From Lanius collurio (taxonomy: Eukaryota > Chordata > Aves > Passeriformes > Laniidae): DNA of 64,000 bases. The DNA is taken from positions 15,350,932 to 15,414,931 of the forward strand of contig JACBWW010000004.1 in NCBI GenBank assembly GCA_020086605.1. Reading direction: 5' to 3'. The notes beneath the pieces were generated by a model. The model had not been told where the DNA came from and did no database searches. It saw only the letters and a program-made list of their open reading frames with translations. Made by a program: the position numbers and the translations under genes. Every line of letters starts with the position of its first letter. Position 1 is the stretch's first letter. Of the stretch, positions 37,071-47,269 are shown one piece after another.

Positions 37071-39506
37071 CGGTCCTGTGTGGGCCAAAGAAGCAGGAGA
37101 CTGAGTCTCAGAGTTGGAGTCGGCTGTCAGTGAAGTTCCCTGCGTGGCCGGCGGGAGGAGGATTTGCAGAGAGCGTTGCGTGTGAACAGTGTGAAGGGAC
37201 CGTTTTCTGTGTCGTGCTGCCGAAGAGTGCTGGGAGCACGGTGTGCAAAATTGACAGTAAAATGTGGTACTGATCCCTGAAGGCACGATGGTGAAATGTC
37301 ACCATACAGGATCACCTTCTTGGCTTTTTCCGGGCTCAAATACAAGCACTGAAGGAAAGGACCTTTCAGGTGTCATGTTGTTCCCTTCTGGAATGGCTGT
37401 AGTTTTGTTGTTTTTTTTTTTTTTTTTTTTTTTGGCGTGCTCAGTCTTAGCTATAAGGCTTCAACCATACCTTTAACACTAAGTTAGTTACCTAGTGATA
37501 GATTAGTCTGTGTGGAGCTGAACAAATAAAACACTTGAGGAATAATCAGGTTGTGTACACTGACTTTATCTTTTGTTTTCTTGAGCTGGAGAACTTGACG
37601 TTCAGATTGTCGGTTCTACATCTTACCTTGCAGATATCTTAACAAGAGAGTCCTCAGTGAAGCTGAAATGCTCTGTTTTCTACAGGAAAGGAAAATACTG
37701 ATTATTGATGCTTTTCATCAGTTCAGCAAAGGCTATGATCTGTTTGGGCAGAATTAAAAACCAGTAAGAGCTAAATGATTCTCACTGTCAAGTAGGTTAT
37801 ATGCTCATGTGCTGAAATTAGTGTAGCTTTTTGGAAAAAGTGATAAGCTTTGGTTTTTTTTGTTTCAATTGATGGGCAAATGTGCATATGGAACATTTCA
37901 TCAAATTTCTACTTTATTATTTTTATTTTTTTTAATCTAAAGTGAAACTTGCACAGTTCCTTTAAAATGAGGATGTCCCTTTATATGAAACAACTTCTTC
38001 ACCTTAAAAGTAGTTGTGGTTCCTTTTAGGTTGCTCATGAGAACAAAGAGGAATGCTTAACCATAAATAGTAAGTTTTCTTCAGACAAAATGCTCTCCTT
38101 ATCTAGTGCTTTCTTTTATGTTTACCTTGATTACTGACCTTTCTCTTGTACTTTTGCTAGTAAATATTTTAATGAGCCTATTTTTAGACAGCTGGAAATA
38201 AACCCAATAATCTTTCTTGCTGTAAATCTTTATTTTCCTTTTTTTTTCTCCCCTATCTTTACTTTTCAGTAGTTGGGGCTCTTATACTTGGGTCTCCTTG
38301 TTTTTTGGGTTTTGTTGATTTTTTTTTTTAACCAAATTACAGTAAAAACCAATGTTATTCCATGTTATTATTTCTACCAGTGTTTTATTTATTTTATTTT
38401 TCTTTGTCTTTGAAAATATCCCATATTTCCTGTTTCCCAGTGTTTAGGGTTTATGCTTTTTCAGTCTCGTTAAGACTTCATTGCAGCTGATTAGAGTGAG
38501 GCACTGGAATAATGAATTCTGATTCTGTTAGTAAAAATGTGCTTTAGTGAGGTGAGATAAGAAGAGGAAAGATGAGATAAATTCACCAGTTCAGAAAATA
38601 TAAGGAATACTGATGTACTTGAGCGCAGACTGAGCATGTTGATTTTTCTCTCCTTTCATATTTGATAGGTTTCTATCCAAGTCTGGGGGACGCAAATTTG
38701 CAACTTTTTAAAAATTAAATATAAGGATCTGGAAAAAATATCAAATTGCCTGCATATAAAATACAATACAAGATTTGAATCCATCCATGGTTTCTTTTTG
38801 AAATTTCAGCTCCTACAGCTAGAAGAATGACATCTTTACTGTGACTTTATTTTTGTTGACTACAGGGTGTTGAAGAGTTTGCCAGCCTCTCTTCCGTTAA
38901 GTCATTCCATGACCTTAAGGCAATCTGCTGCAGTGTGTAATAGTTAAAGAAAAAATTTTGATCTAACCTACCTTTTGATGGTTATTTTAATCAGTTACTA
39001 TGTCACTTTACTATACTAGGTCTGTAGTTTTTAATAATTTCCCCTGTCTGATGATTGTTGACCTATTTTCCCTCTCTCTTGCCATCCTTGAGACTTAGCA
39101 ATCCCTGTTCTGAATGCAGCTTAGTGAGTAGTGGGAAGTAAAGGAGAATGATTCTGCAGGCCAGGATGATTGATAAAGCATTGATGTCTCCACTGTATGT
39201 TTTTGGGGGAGAATTTGCTTTGGGCCATGATTTTATGGCTACTGAACACTTGGAAGCAGTGTGAGTGCCTATTTTGATTTAATTTCTTCCATAGAGCATG
39301 ATGCCTCCTGCATCTTGACGCTGCTTCATTGTGTGAACAAAGGTAGTAACTGAGGAGCAGTTAGAAGATCTGCTTCAAAAGTACATCCTGAAAGGCTGAT
39401 GTAAATGTAATCTGAGTCTGTGAAGTTGCTTTGGGAATATTGTGCAAGACTGTTCAGTTGCAGTCAGGAATTAACATAAGTTAATTTTTCTGGTCTTCCT
39501 GCCCAG
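36829..39506 (+). other. CEP128: CEP128 intron 1
   Basis: It begins within the CpG island and then becomes AT-rich. It contains a 23-base poly-T run at 37411-37433 and several T-rich stretches. It ends with the strong acceptor CTTCCTGCCCAG. No repeat family or extra exon was recognised. Confidence 0.7.
37411..37433 (+). repeat. Poly-T tract (T23)
   Basis: An uninterrupted run of 23 T lies about 600 bases inside CEP128 intron 1. It is probably a mononucleotide microsatellite. Confidence 0.95.
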
Positions 39507-39664
39507 GCTTCAAGATACTGATGGCAGATTCATCCAGTGATTCAGACAACTTTCTTACGGGTCGAACAGGGAGGCGGCCTTTGAGAGCATCCCACAACAG
39601 AGCTCAGATTTGTGGTGCTGAAGAAGTTACAGAGAAGATCCATACTTTAGCAAGCACTTTGCAG
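39507..39664 (+). CDS. CEP128: CEP128 coding exon 2 (codons 1-48, start codon at 39521)
   Basis: The acceptor CTTCCTGCCCAG is followed by 14 untranslated bases and then ATG at 39521. Residues 1-48 begin MADSSSDSDNFLTGR, matching human MAESSSESDHF in pattern. They end EVTEKIHTLASTLQ, matching human EVTEKVNTITSTLQ. The head is serine- and acid-rich and then basic (R-R-P-L-R). The last 15 residues start the coiled coil. The start codon has C at -3 and G at +4, a moderate context. The donor is TTGCAG|GTTGTT. Phase 0 at the exon end joins the next exon cleanly. Confidence 0.95.
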
Positions 39665-41068
39665 GTTGTTTACAAAATACAGTTTTAAAGTATTTATAGA
39701 GCCTGCATTTCTGTAACACAGGGTCAAATTTTCATTTCTATAGTTGTGGAGTGTACTGTACAGATGGGAAACATTGCTTTCTGTGCCAACGAAAAAGGGT
39801 TTTGGGAAATTGATCATACTGCTTTTGAGCTGAAAGTGTTTGGCTTGTTAGACTTATTACAGCTGTTATTTTCAGACAGTAGTTGAATGTTGTTAGAAAC
39901 AATGATGTGTTGGGGAATAATATTTATTAAGTTAGCAAACTGAATAAGGCAGACTCAACTTTGTTAGTTTCTCACAAGAGGCATTAAATTTTCTAGCAGA
40001 AAGTTTTAGCCTTGTCTTGGTTGTCTTTGTACTGTGTAAATTTCCAAATTTCTGATAAATATGTAGGCAGTCAATTCCTTCAGGACAGAGCTTACATTTC
40101 AAATATTTTCTAGATGTTAAAAAGCATGGTGAGAACCATTGTTTCTAAACTTGTAAGATATACATACCCGAGCAAGAAAAGTTGTACATCTCATTCCTGC
40201 TTCTTCAGTGGAAGGTGCAGAGGGAATATCTGAATTTATTTTGCAAGTGGGAGGAGTCATTTAGCTATCCTGATACCATTAGTGCTTGAGAATTTATTCC
40301 CATTCTTCTCTAGCTGACAGTTCTGAATACCTAAAGTGGGTGGATATACATTTTATTATTTATTGTTTGGCCAGAAATAATTTTTTTTTCCTTTTAATAT
40401 ATGTGAAGAGAAAAATCAATATAGAATGGTAAATTTAAACTTCAGAACTTCTTATCTCAAAAATAAACATCAATCTAGAAAAAAAGATAAGAATATAGTC
40501 TGTCTATTTTTTAAAGGGGATTCTTTGATATTCTCCTGATTCTGTCTAACATCTTTCTAGCTGCTCTTCTGAAATTCTGATTTTACGCTATTTGCTTTTT
40601 GTGGACTGCTTTTCAGCAGATCTGCCATCTGATCCAGGTGTTCATCTGGTCAGAGAATGCTCATGAAGTGACCTCACCTAGTGTGTTCACCTTCAAAAAC
40701 TTGTTATTTCTCAGATAACTATTCTGTTCTACAAGCAGATAGTGTTAAAATCTTTGGATTAAAAGTGTTTTTCTACAGAATGGCTGAAACTTGAAAAAAA
40801 CTTTTTTTTGAAACTGAGGACTTACTGTTGTACTGAAATGATAGCATTTGATTTTGTTTTTTCCCTTTTTCTTCATTTTCCTTCCTTTAGCCATGCTGTA
40901 CCACTTCAGATTCTGGTTACTTGAATGGGATTTTGAATGTGTAGACCCTTTAGAAAGCATTTGTGTTTTCAGTTTAATCTTAGAAATCAAGAAGAATAAA
41001 GACAACAGTAATGTTTGATTAGAGGGAATTTCTGTTTTCACTTTTTTTCTAAAACTTTTTTATTTAAG
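39665..41068 (+). other. CEP128: CEP128 intron 2
   Basis: This 1404-base AT-rich intron has no recognised repeat. The minus-strand ORF at its right end is a chance reading of intron sequence. Confidence 0.85.
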
Positions 41069-41155
41069 GATACCAACAGAAATCTAAGACATGTTGACCA
41101 TTTGCTAGGACAATACAGAGAGTACAACAAGGAACAAACCAAAGCAATAACAACT
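41069..41155 (+). CDS. CEP128: CEP128 coding exon 3 (codons 49-77)
   Basis: This 87-base exon has the acceptor TTTTTATTTAAG and the donor CAACT|GTGAGC. It encodes 29 residues, DTNRNLRHVDHLLGQYREYN and nine more. Human has DTSRNLRQVDQMLGRYREYS at the same place, so most positions are identical or conservative. The stretch is a heptad-pattern amphipathic helix continuing the coiled coil from exon 2. It is phase 0 at both ends, so skipping it would keep the frame. Confidence 0.95.
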
Positions 41156-42495
41156 GTGAGCAACTTTCAGTTTATCTTAACTTCTTAGTAGTTCCATTAG
41201 TAGAATTCATAGCTGAAAACTTGGTATTAATGGACGGAATATATAAGGAGTTAAGTAGCTGTAAACAGAAACTTTCCATATTTATTTCAGCAATCTAAAT
41301 CATAGTATAGTGATGTGTTATATAATGAAACTGTGACAGGTTTTGTAGGCTTCATTACTTTTCTGGTTTATAAGCACCCAGTAGATTATGTTATGGTACT
41401 ATGCCAAGTACAAGATGTGTAGCTAAAACAGAGTATTAAAGAATTATTTTGCATGAATAAGTGATAAGATAAAAGCTGAATTATAGCAGGGAATGGGATT
41501 GGGATCATACTGGTGTAGCTTTTTTCCTGTCATTCTACAACAGTTTCTGGATCTGTTGACCAGCTTGCTCTAAACTACAGAAAGGGTGAAAATTCTAAAA
41601 TGAGTCTTCTGCAAGTTTGAAAACAGATGTCTTAGAGAAAGCAAAACAAATTAGTGCTGCTAGGGCAAGAGGGTTTACAATTTGGTTACAAACAAGCTGC
41701 AGCAGGTGCTGCCTTGGAACAGATACACATGAAATGTAGGAATATTTTACATGTGAAGGTAGAGTGAAGAAGCAAATGTGTAGAAAAGAAAACTTATTTT
41801 CTTCAGAGAAAGAGATCCAACACAGTGTATAATTCTACAGGAGTAAAACGTCAATTTAACCATTGTTTACAAGTTTCCCTTGGAAAAAGGAGAACCTTTA
41901 GAAATTGATGTTTTTTGGATTGTCAAATAAAGGTGTAACAAAGCAAGTTAGCAAATGCAATTGTAGAAAACGAGATGCAAGTTTGAGAAATGAGGAACTA
42001 ATATTTGAATATAGCTGGTTCTGTACTCTTAAATTGGGAATGGCTTCCTTTTCCTGGAAATGAAACTTCTGAAAATACAGATTGCTGTAAAGCTGCTTAG
42101 GGAAATTTGATAGCCATATGTAAAACTGATTCCAGGTAGGCTGGTAGAAAAATTCCTTTGAAATTATTTTCTGGATTTTGCAGGACTGTTAATGAGCATT
42201 GCTGGCAAATAGATCTTATTTTGGTTGTAGGAGATAAACTTTTGCGTTTTCATGGTGGTGCACCATATTTTAAGAAACTTGCTATTTGAAGCTGCCAATG
42301 TTGGAAGCATGTTTTGCTATAATTACAAGAATATGATATATGAGATATTGAAGAAAAGCTGTTATTAATTCATAGGTGTACTTGGCTTAAAAATAGTTTA
42401 TATTCTCTTGAGGACTTTTAAATAAATAGTATTTTCCATGCTTTTTAAAAAATAAGTCTGTGTTCATACTTCAATAAATTATAACTTTTCTGCAG
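41156..42495 (+). other. CEP128: CEP128 intron 3
   Basis: This 1340-base AT-rich intron ends with the acceptor ACTTTTCTGCAG. No repeat or additional exon was recognised. Confidence 0.85.
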
Positions 42496-42622
42496 TTAAA
42501 GGAAACACTGGAACAATCTATAGATCAACTAAGGAGCCAGCGACTAATGCGAAACTGTAGGATGAGAAGTGCTTCTCTCTCAAGCTTATATCCCAGTGAC
42601 CTGGATGGAGAGGGAACATCAG
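42496..42622 (+). CDS. CEP128: CEP128 coding exon 4 (codons 78-119 plus one base)
   Basis: This 127-base exon has the acceptor TTTTCTGCAG and the donor ACATCAG|GTGAAA. It begins LKETLEQSIDQLRSQRLMRN, nearly identical to the human LKESLEQSIDQLRSQRLLRN. It then runs into a serine-rich linker (S-A-S-L-S-S-L-Y-P-S-D-L-D-G) that aligns with human S-V-T-S-L-S-A-S-D-L-D-G. The coiled coil ends here. The linker has several serines next to basic residues that could be phosphorylated, which is an inference. The exon ends with one base of a split glycine codon. Confidence 0.95.
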
Positions 42623-43546
42623 GTGAAATACGTAAAGGGCTTGAGTATGCTTAAATTGTTTCATGTAGCTGTGTTATATGAAGAGGAAATTAAGAAAAAT
42701 GTGTAGAAATAGTGGCATGGAAAGTCATCGTTGATTATTTCCAAGAAATTCAGTGTGAAAATTTGGGAGACCTGCATTAAGTTATGCAGATGTTTATATG
42801 GTAAATTTTTCCAGCTTTCTGTTACGTAGTATTTTCTGCTGATATCCCAAGAGATCTAAATGAAATGTTGATTCTTTCAGCTGAGAAGATCAATTTTCCA
42901 CTGTGTGAGTTGTAGGTACATACAAGTTAAAGCTAAATCCAAAAGATATTGTAGCTTCTGAAGCTTGCTTCACAGCAAAAAGAGAATTTGAATTTTAAAT
43001 GCATGAGATTATGGATGTTTGGAAATAGTGTAAAAGAAAAAAACAGAAATTATTTATGACCCACAGAAGAGTAGGTTTTTTTCCTGTATGTCTCAGAAAA
43101 TTCATTGTATTTTAGGAAAAGGTATGTTTGGGAGGAATATTCCTTCCAGAGCTAGTATTTAATATATTCTAGTAGAAAGCTCTAAAAATTTCATTCCTAT
43201 GTAAAAGCTGTGAAATATAATAGTTTGAAGCTCTGATGGGTTTATGTGGAGGAAAAAGTAGTTGGCTGGGCAAATAAAATTTGAAGTAAAACTACTTGCT
43301 CCTTGGAGAAACAATTCTTCTTTCTGGATTACTTGTACGTCATGAGTAAGAAATGTTTAAATTGAAGGAGAGAAGAGCTAAAAGAGTCATGTGCATGTTA
43401 TGTAATTTAGTAGTTGTTTTGTCTGTAATGTGACCTGGAAGGATATTGTCAGGATGAAATATGCATTTTCCATGAAGCAAAATGAAAAATTTTCCATACA
43501 AAGTTTTGTCTTCCTACTTATTCTTTTAATCTCATATTTTCTACAG
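42623..43546 (+). other. CEP128: CEP128 intron 4
   Basis: This 924-base intron is AT-rich and ends TTTTCTACAG. Nothing else was recognised. Confidence 0.85.
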
Positions 43547-43668
43547 GGAACCACCACTTCCTGCCCACTTCTCCTCTCAGGGATTATGGAGACTCACAGG
43601 GCAATAAACATCGAAGGTCTAGATCTGCAAGTGTTCGATTTGTCAGTGAGGCAGATAATGTGGACCAG
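43547..43668 (+). CDS. CEP128: CEP128 coding exon 5 (split codon 120 to codon 160)
   Basis: This 122-base exon has the acceptor TTTTCTACAG and the donor GGACCAG|GTACAG. The first two bases complete the split glycine. It then encodes NHHFLPTSPLRDYGDSQGNK, aligning with human ELHHFPPTSPLKDYGDPQGI, followed by H-R-R-S-R-S-A-S-V-R-F-V-S-E-A-D-N-V-D-Q. This is a non-helical linker with an SP site and an R-x-S-x-S-type basic/serine cluster, a plausible kinase target by inference only. A longer chance ORF overlaps it in a wrong frame. The exon ends in phase 0. Confidence 0.95.
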
Positions 43669-46386
43669 GTACAGAGCACTAATGGGAGTTGCTGTTCCAA
43701 ACAGGCAATACATGGTCACAGGACTCTTTGCTTTTACATTAAATGAGGTGATTCTGAAGATGCAGCTAAGAATTGTTTCAGCTATGATTTGTGCTTTCAG
43801 TGTTACCTGCTATTTTTCGTTAGGCAGTCACCTCTTGTATCTGTCATGAAGTTTCATGCAAATCATTATAGAGAAAAAGGTGCAGATGGTAGTGATATCA
43901 AAAGTAAAATATGAAAATAATCTCCCTACTTTTTAGACCATCTAATGACAAAGAAAAATAATTTCTAAATAGCTTGTTTAGACTGGAGAAGACTGAGAGG
44001 GGATCTCAGTAATGCATATTGATATCTCAAACATGGGTGTCAAGTGGATGGTGCCAGACTCTTCAGTGGTGCCCAGTGACAGGACAAGAAGCAATGGCCA
44101 TAAACTAAAACACAAGAAGTTCCACCTCAACATGAGGAAGAACTTTACAATGAGTGTGGCAGAGCACTGGCACAGGCTGCCCAGGGAGGTTGTGGAGTCT
44201 CCCTGTCTGGAGACATTCAGAACCCACCTGGATGAGTGCCTTGTGTAACTGCTCTGGGTGACCCTGCCTTGGCAGGAGGCTTGGATGGGATGATTTCCAG
44301 AGGTCCCTTCCAACCAATTAACATTCACCTTCATGCTAAAGTTCAGTGAGATGGTGAAGGGGATTATTCTGCTTTAGTTAATGGCATAGGGTCTTTGTGC
44401 TTTTGCTTTTACTTCAGTGTAGCTTGGATTGATTTTGATCCAGCTAGTTCTTCATCTTAGTTCTTGGTCTGACCTGTGAGTGAGATAATTTGGCCCTGTA
44501 CTTCAGGCAGATCATGGGAGGAAGACAGGATGTGTTTGCCACTGGTAATTTTCATACCCCTTAACTTGTGTCTGCTTGCAGACTTCAGAAAAAATAATTA
44601 CCTCAATAAATAAGATTAAAGTGTTTCTGTTGTCCTAGAGGTAGAGAGGAGATTTCACTACCTGTTTGTGCTTTTTCAGACAGGGTGACTAGACTTGCTT
44701 AAGTGAATTTGTGTAGACTAATATTAAAGAACCTGATTGTAAGATATTCATACTGACTATTAAATTAATCTCAGTTTCCAAATAATTTTAAACTTAACTA
44801 CAATGTGTTTTCTCAGTTGACTTTTTGGGAAGCTATAGAAATTCCTAGACTTTTATTTAACCACATTTCACTGTCTTTTTCAATCTAGTTCTCCCCCAAT
44901 TCCTTCTGCCCCCATGGGCAGAAGTGTGGGAGATAATCCTTGGAAGGAAATAAGGTTATATGAAGATCTTTCCTTCCAACCATCCAAAAATCTTGGGACC
45001 ATTTTAGATTACTTCTGGATATTCTATAAATATCTTGGAAAACTTATTTAAAGGAGTTCCTGCAATGCAAAGGAGTTCCTCATGTTAAATATGTGTGTAA
45101 GCAAATAGCTTTTTTTCCAGTTTTGATGATAACTGGTGGTTTATTCCTTATTCTTGCTTTTCAGTGAGTGAATATGGCTTTTTTCTTTTTGTTAATTATT
45201 TTGTAAGAAGAGATTAGTACTTTGAGGAATGATGAACTAGAAGCAGTCGTTGATCATGATTATAGGTAGAAATTAGACCAAAGATAAAGCAGCACTGCTT
45301 AACTAAAGTTGTGGCATTTTCTTATTTTCTGTAACTGGAGTCTCTTTATTCCCATTCTGACTTCTTCTAGCTGAAGTAATTTTTCAGCCAAATAGTCTTT
45401 TGACACATTTAAGTCCCTCTCCTTCTTAGCACATACATTTTGAAAATATGCTGTGTTTTTTCAAAGTCTCTCAGGTCAGATTGAAATTTCTGGTTAATCA
45501 CACAAGGGAGGTAGTAATTCTTGTGTCTGAATGTTGAGGGCAGTCAGCTTAGTTGTGGAAGATTAAGGTTTGAATTTAGGGCATAGACCAAAGGAATATT
45601 ATAAATTAGTGTTTTGTTTTTCTTAACGATAATCCTGACCATGGAACTGTTGACAGGAATAGGTTGCATTAGGATGGATTAACTGTCACCTTCTATCCCA
45701 TGAAGACTGAATGACCTATTCGGTTTTTTTTTATTTGCTCCCTAAAATTTTGATGATAAATTGGGAGCCTGCTGAAAGGGGAAAGTGGGAGGTTTTACAG
45801 AGGAAAGTAGATCTGTGTTTTTGTTTTTTGTTTTGTTTTTTTTTTTCCCCAAGATCTGAAAAAAGAGTATGTTGAGTTTGGGGCAATACCTGTTCTTGGT
45901 AGTTCCTGAAGACATCATACTGCTCTGCTTGTTCTGTTTCAAGTTCCTATGTCATCTATTTTTAGTAGCATATATAGCTGGGTAGAACTTTGTTTTACCT
46001 ATACTAGCATCTATTAACATGAAATATATCTTTCCTGAACATTACTTGTTCAGATGTTTCAAGTTGCTTTGCATTAGGTTAAAGAGGTGGTGCAGTGTCT
46101 AAGCTCTGAACCACAGAAAAAAAAGCAAAGTTAGGAAACTTGATTTAGCAAATAAAGTATCAAAAATTAAACTACAATGAGAAAGTATTGTGAAGGGTTG
46201 ATTGAAATAGAAGTGTGCAAGCCTCATGCAGTCATCCAGGCTCAACTACAGTTCATGGAATTTTGTAGGTTATTTTTGTCTGCTTTATTTTAAAAAGCGT
46301 ATATAGTGTAGATATATGTATTTTTGGAATATCACAGAAAAAAAGGGTTCCTAAGCATTGGCTTAATTTGTGTGCTTTATTTACAG
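43669..46386 (+). other. CEP128: CEP128 intron 5
   Basis: This 2718-base intron contains a sense CR1 3' fragment near its start (43981-44330). The remainder is AT-rich. Poly-T and T/G-rich runs lie near 45820-45850. The acceptor is TTTATTTACAG. Confidence 0.85.
43981..44330 (+). mobile_element. CR1 LINE 3' fragment in CEP128 intron 5
   Basis: The text follows the CR1 3' region: GTGCCCAGTGACAGGACAAG, CAACATGAGGAAGAACTTTA, GCACAGGCTGCCCAGGGAGG, TCCAGAGGTCCCTTCCAACC. It is in the same orientation as CEP128. The final TGATTCTATG-type tail is missing or mutated. It is non-coding. Confidence 0.9.
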
Positions 46387-46478
46387 CTGCATTCTTTTCA
46401 CCAGTCTCTTCGAGATCTCAGCAGTGAACAAGTTCGCCTGGGAGATGACATCAGTCGTGAGCTTTCAAGGAGAAATAG
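46387..46478 (+). CDS. CEP128: CEP128 coding exon 6 (codons 161-190 plus two bases)
   Basis: This 92-base exon has the acceptor TTTACAG and the donor AAATAG|GTATAA. It encodes LHSFHQSLRDLSSEQVRLGD and D-I-S-R-E-L-S-R-R-N, closely matching human LHGFHQSLRDLSSEQIRLGD and D-F-N-R-E-L-S-R-R-S. This is one of the most conserved stretches in the visible protein and restarts the coiled coil after the linker. Two bases of an arginine codon are carried to the next exon. Confidence 0.96.
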
Positions 46479-47196
46479 GTATAAACAGAATATAGCTCCA
46501 TGTGAAGAACAGTGTGGAAATTAATTCTTAAACTCTTTTATTTCAAAAAATAATTTTGGGGAGAATGTGGGATTGTGCATGTAGATGAAAGCAATATTAT
46601 GAACTGCTTGTTTTATGTCACCATCTGCAGTATTTATAAATGTAAATAATACCCATCAATTCCAATTTGTGTAGTATATGGGGCTTTCCTAAGCTGTTTT
46701 TAATATATGTACAAAACAACAAGGACTAGGGAATTTCTTTTATTACATCTTTGCTCCTAATTTGTTCTTTTTACTGGAGTCCTTTCAGGGCAAGCTCTCC
46801 TGCAGGCCGTAATCTGTATACTTTCTCAACATGTTCATGCTTTGTTCAACAGCAATAACAGGAGTTAGGCTGTTAATTCCTAGTAGGAAAGTACTGTTCA
46901 AAAGGACTCTGTAGATGTGTCCATAATTTTGTACTTGTTGACCTGATACCTAGCTGATGCTTAAATGCTATATTTCTTCACTTGAGGATTGGAAATGCTT
47001 TTTATTATGAATTTTCCCCTTGAGGCTTGTTTCTAATTATGCTATAAATTATTATGAATAGGCTATAATCTATTATGAATAGGCTGTAGAACAACTTGGG
47101 GTAGCAAAAAATTCTGTGAGGTTGTTGCTGCTTAAAATTATCTTGGCTGTTACTTTGTACTGTAGAATATTGTCTTACTTATATTTTCCTATGAAG
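46479..47196 (+). other. CEP128: CEP128 intron 6
   Basis: This 718-base intron carries an imperfect 21-bp tandem duplication at 47050-47091. It is otherwise AT-rich with nothing recognised. Confidence 0.85.
47050..47091 (+). repeat. 21-bp tandem duplication
   Basis: Two adjacent copies of a TATTATGAATAGGCT-led unit differ at a few positions in their last six bases. It lies in CEP128 intron 6, about 100 bases from the exon 7 acceptor. Confidence 0.9.
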
Positions 47197-47269
47197 GACG
47201 GATGCTGAATTAAGAAAGACTCTAGAAGAATTGTCTGAAAAGCTCACTGAGTCCCAAAGACATGAAACG
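47197..47269 (+). CDS. CEP128: CEP128 coding exon 7 (split codon 191 to codon 215)
   Basis: This 73-base exon has the acceptor TTTCCTATGAAG and the donor GAAACG|GTGAGT. It completes an arginine and then encodes TDAELRKTLEELSEKLTESQ and R-H-E-T. Human has SDAETKRALEELTEKLNEAQ at this place. It is strongly helical coiled coil. It ends in phase 0. The weak polypyrimidine tract before GAAG is the only mildly unusual feature. Confidence 0.95.

Noticed and set aside
36477..37286. 269-residue minus-strand ORF and several plus-strand ORFs over the CEP128 CpG island
   Set aside because: These are the same GC-island effect. There are no recognisable domains, and they overlap the leader exon and its donor.
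43430..43849. 139-residue plus-strand ORF overlapping CEP128 exon 5
   Set aside because: It reads exon 5 in the wrong frame and runs through both splice sites. The in-frame exon matches human CEP128.
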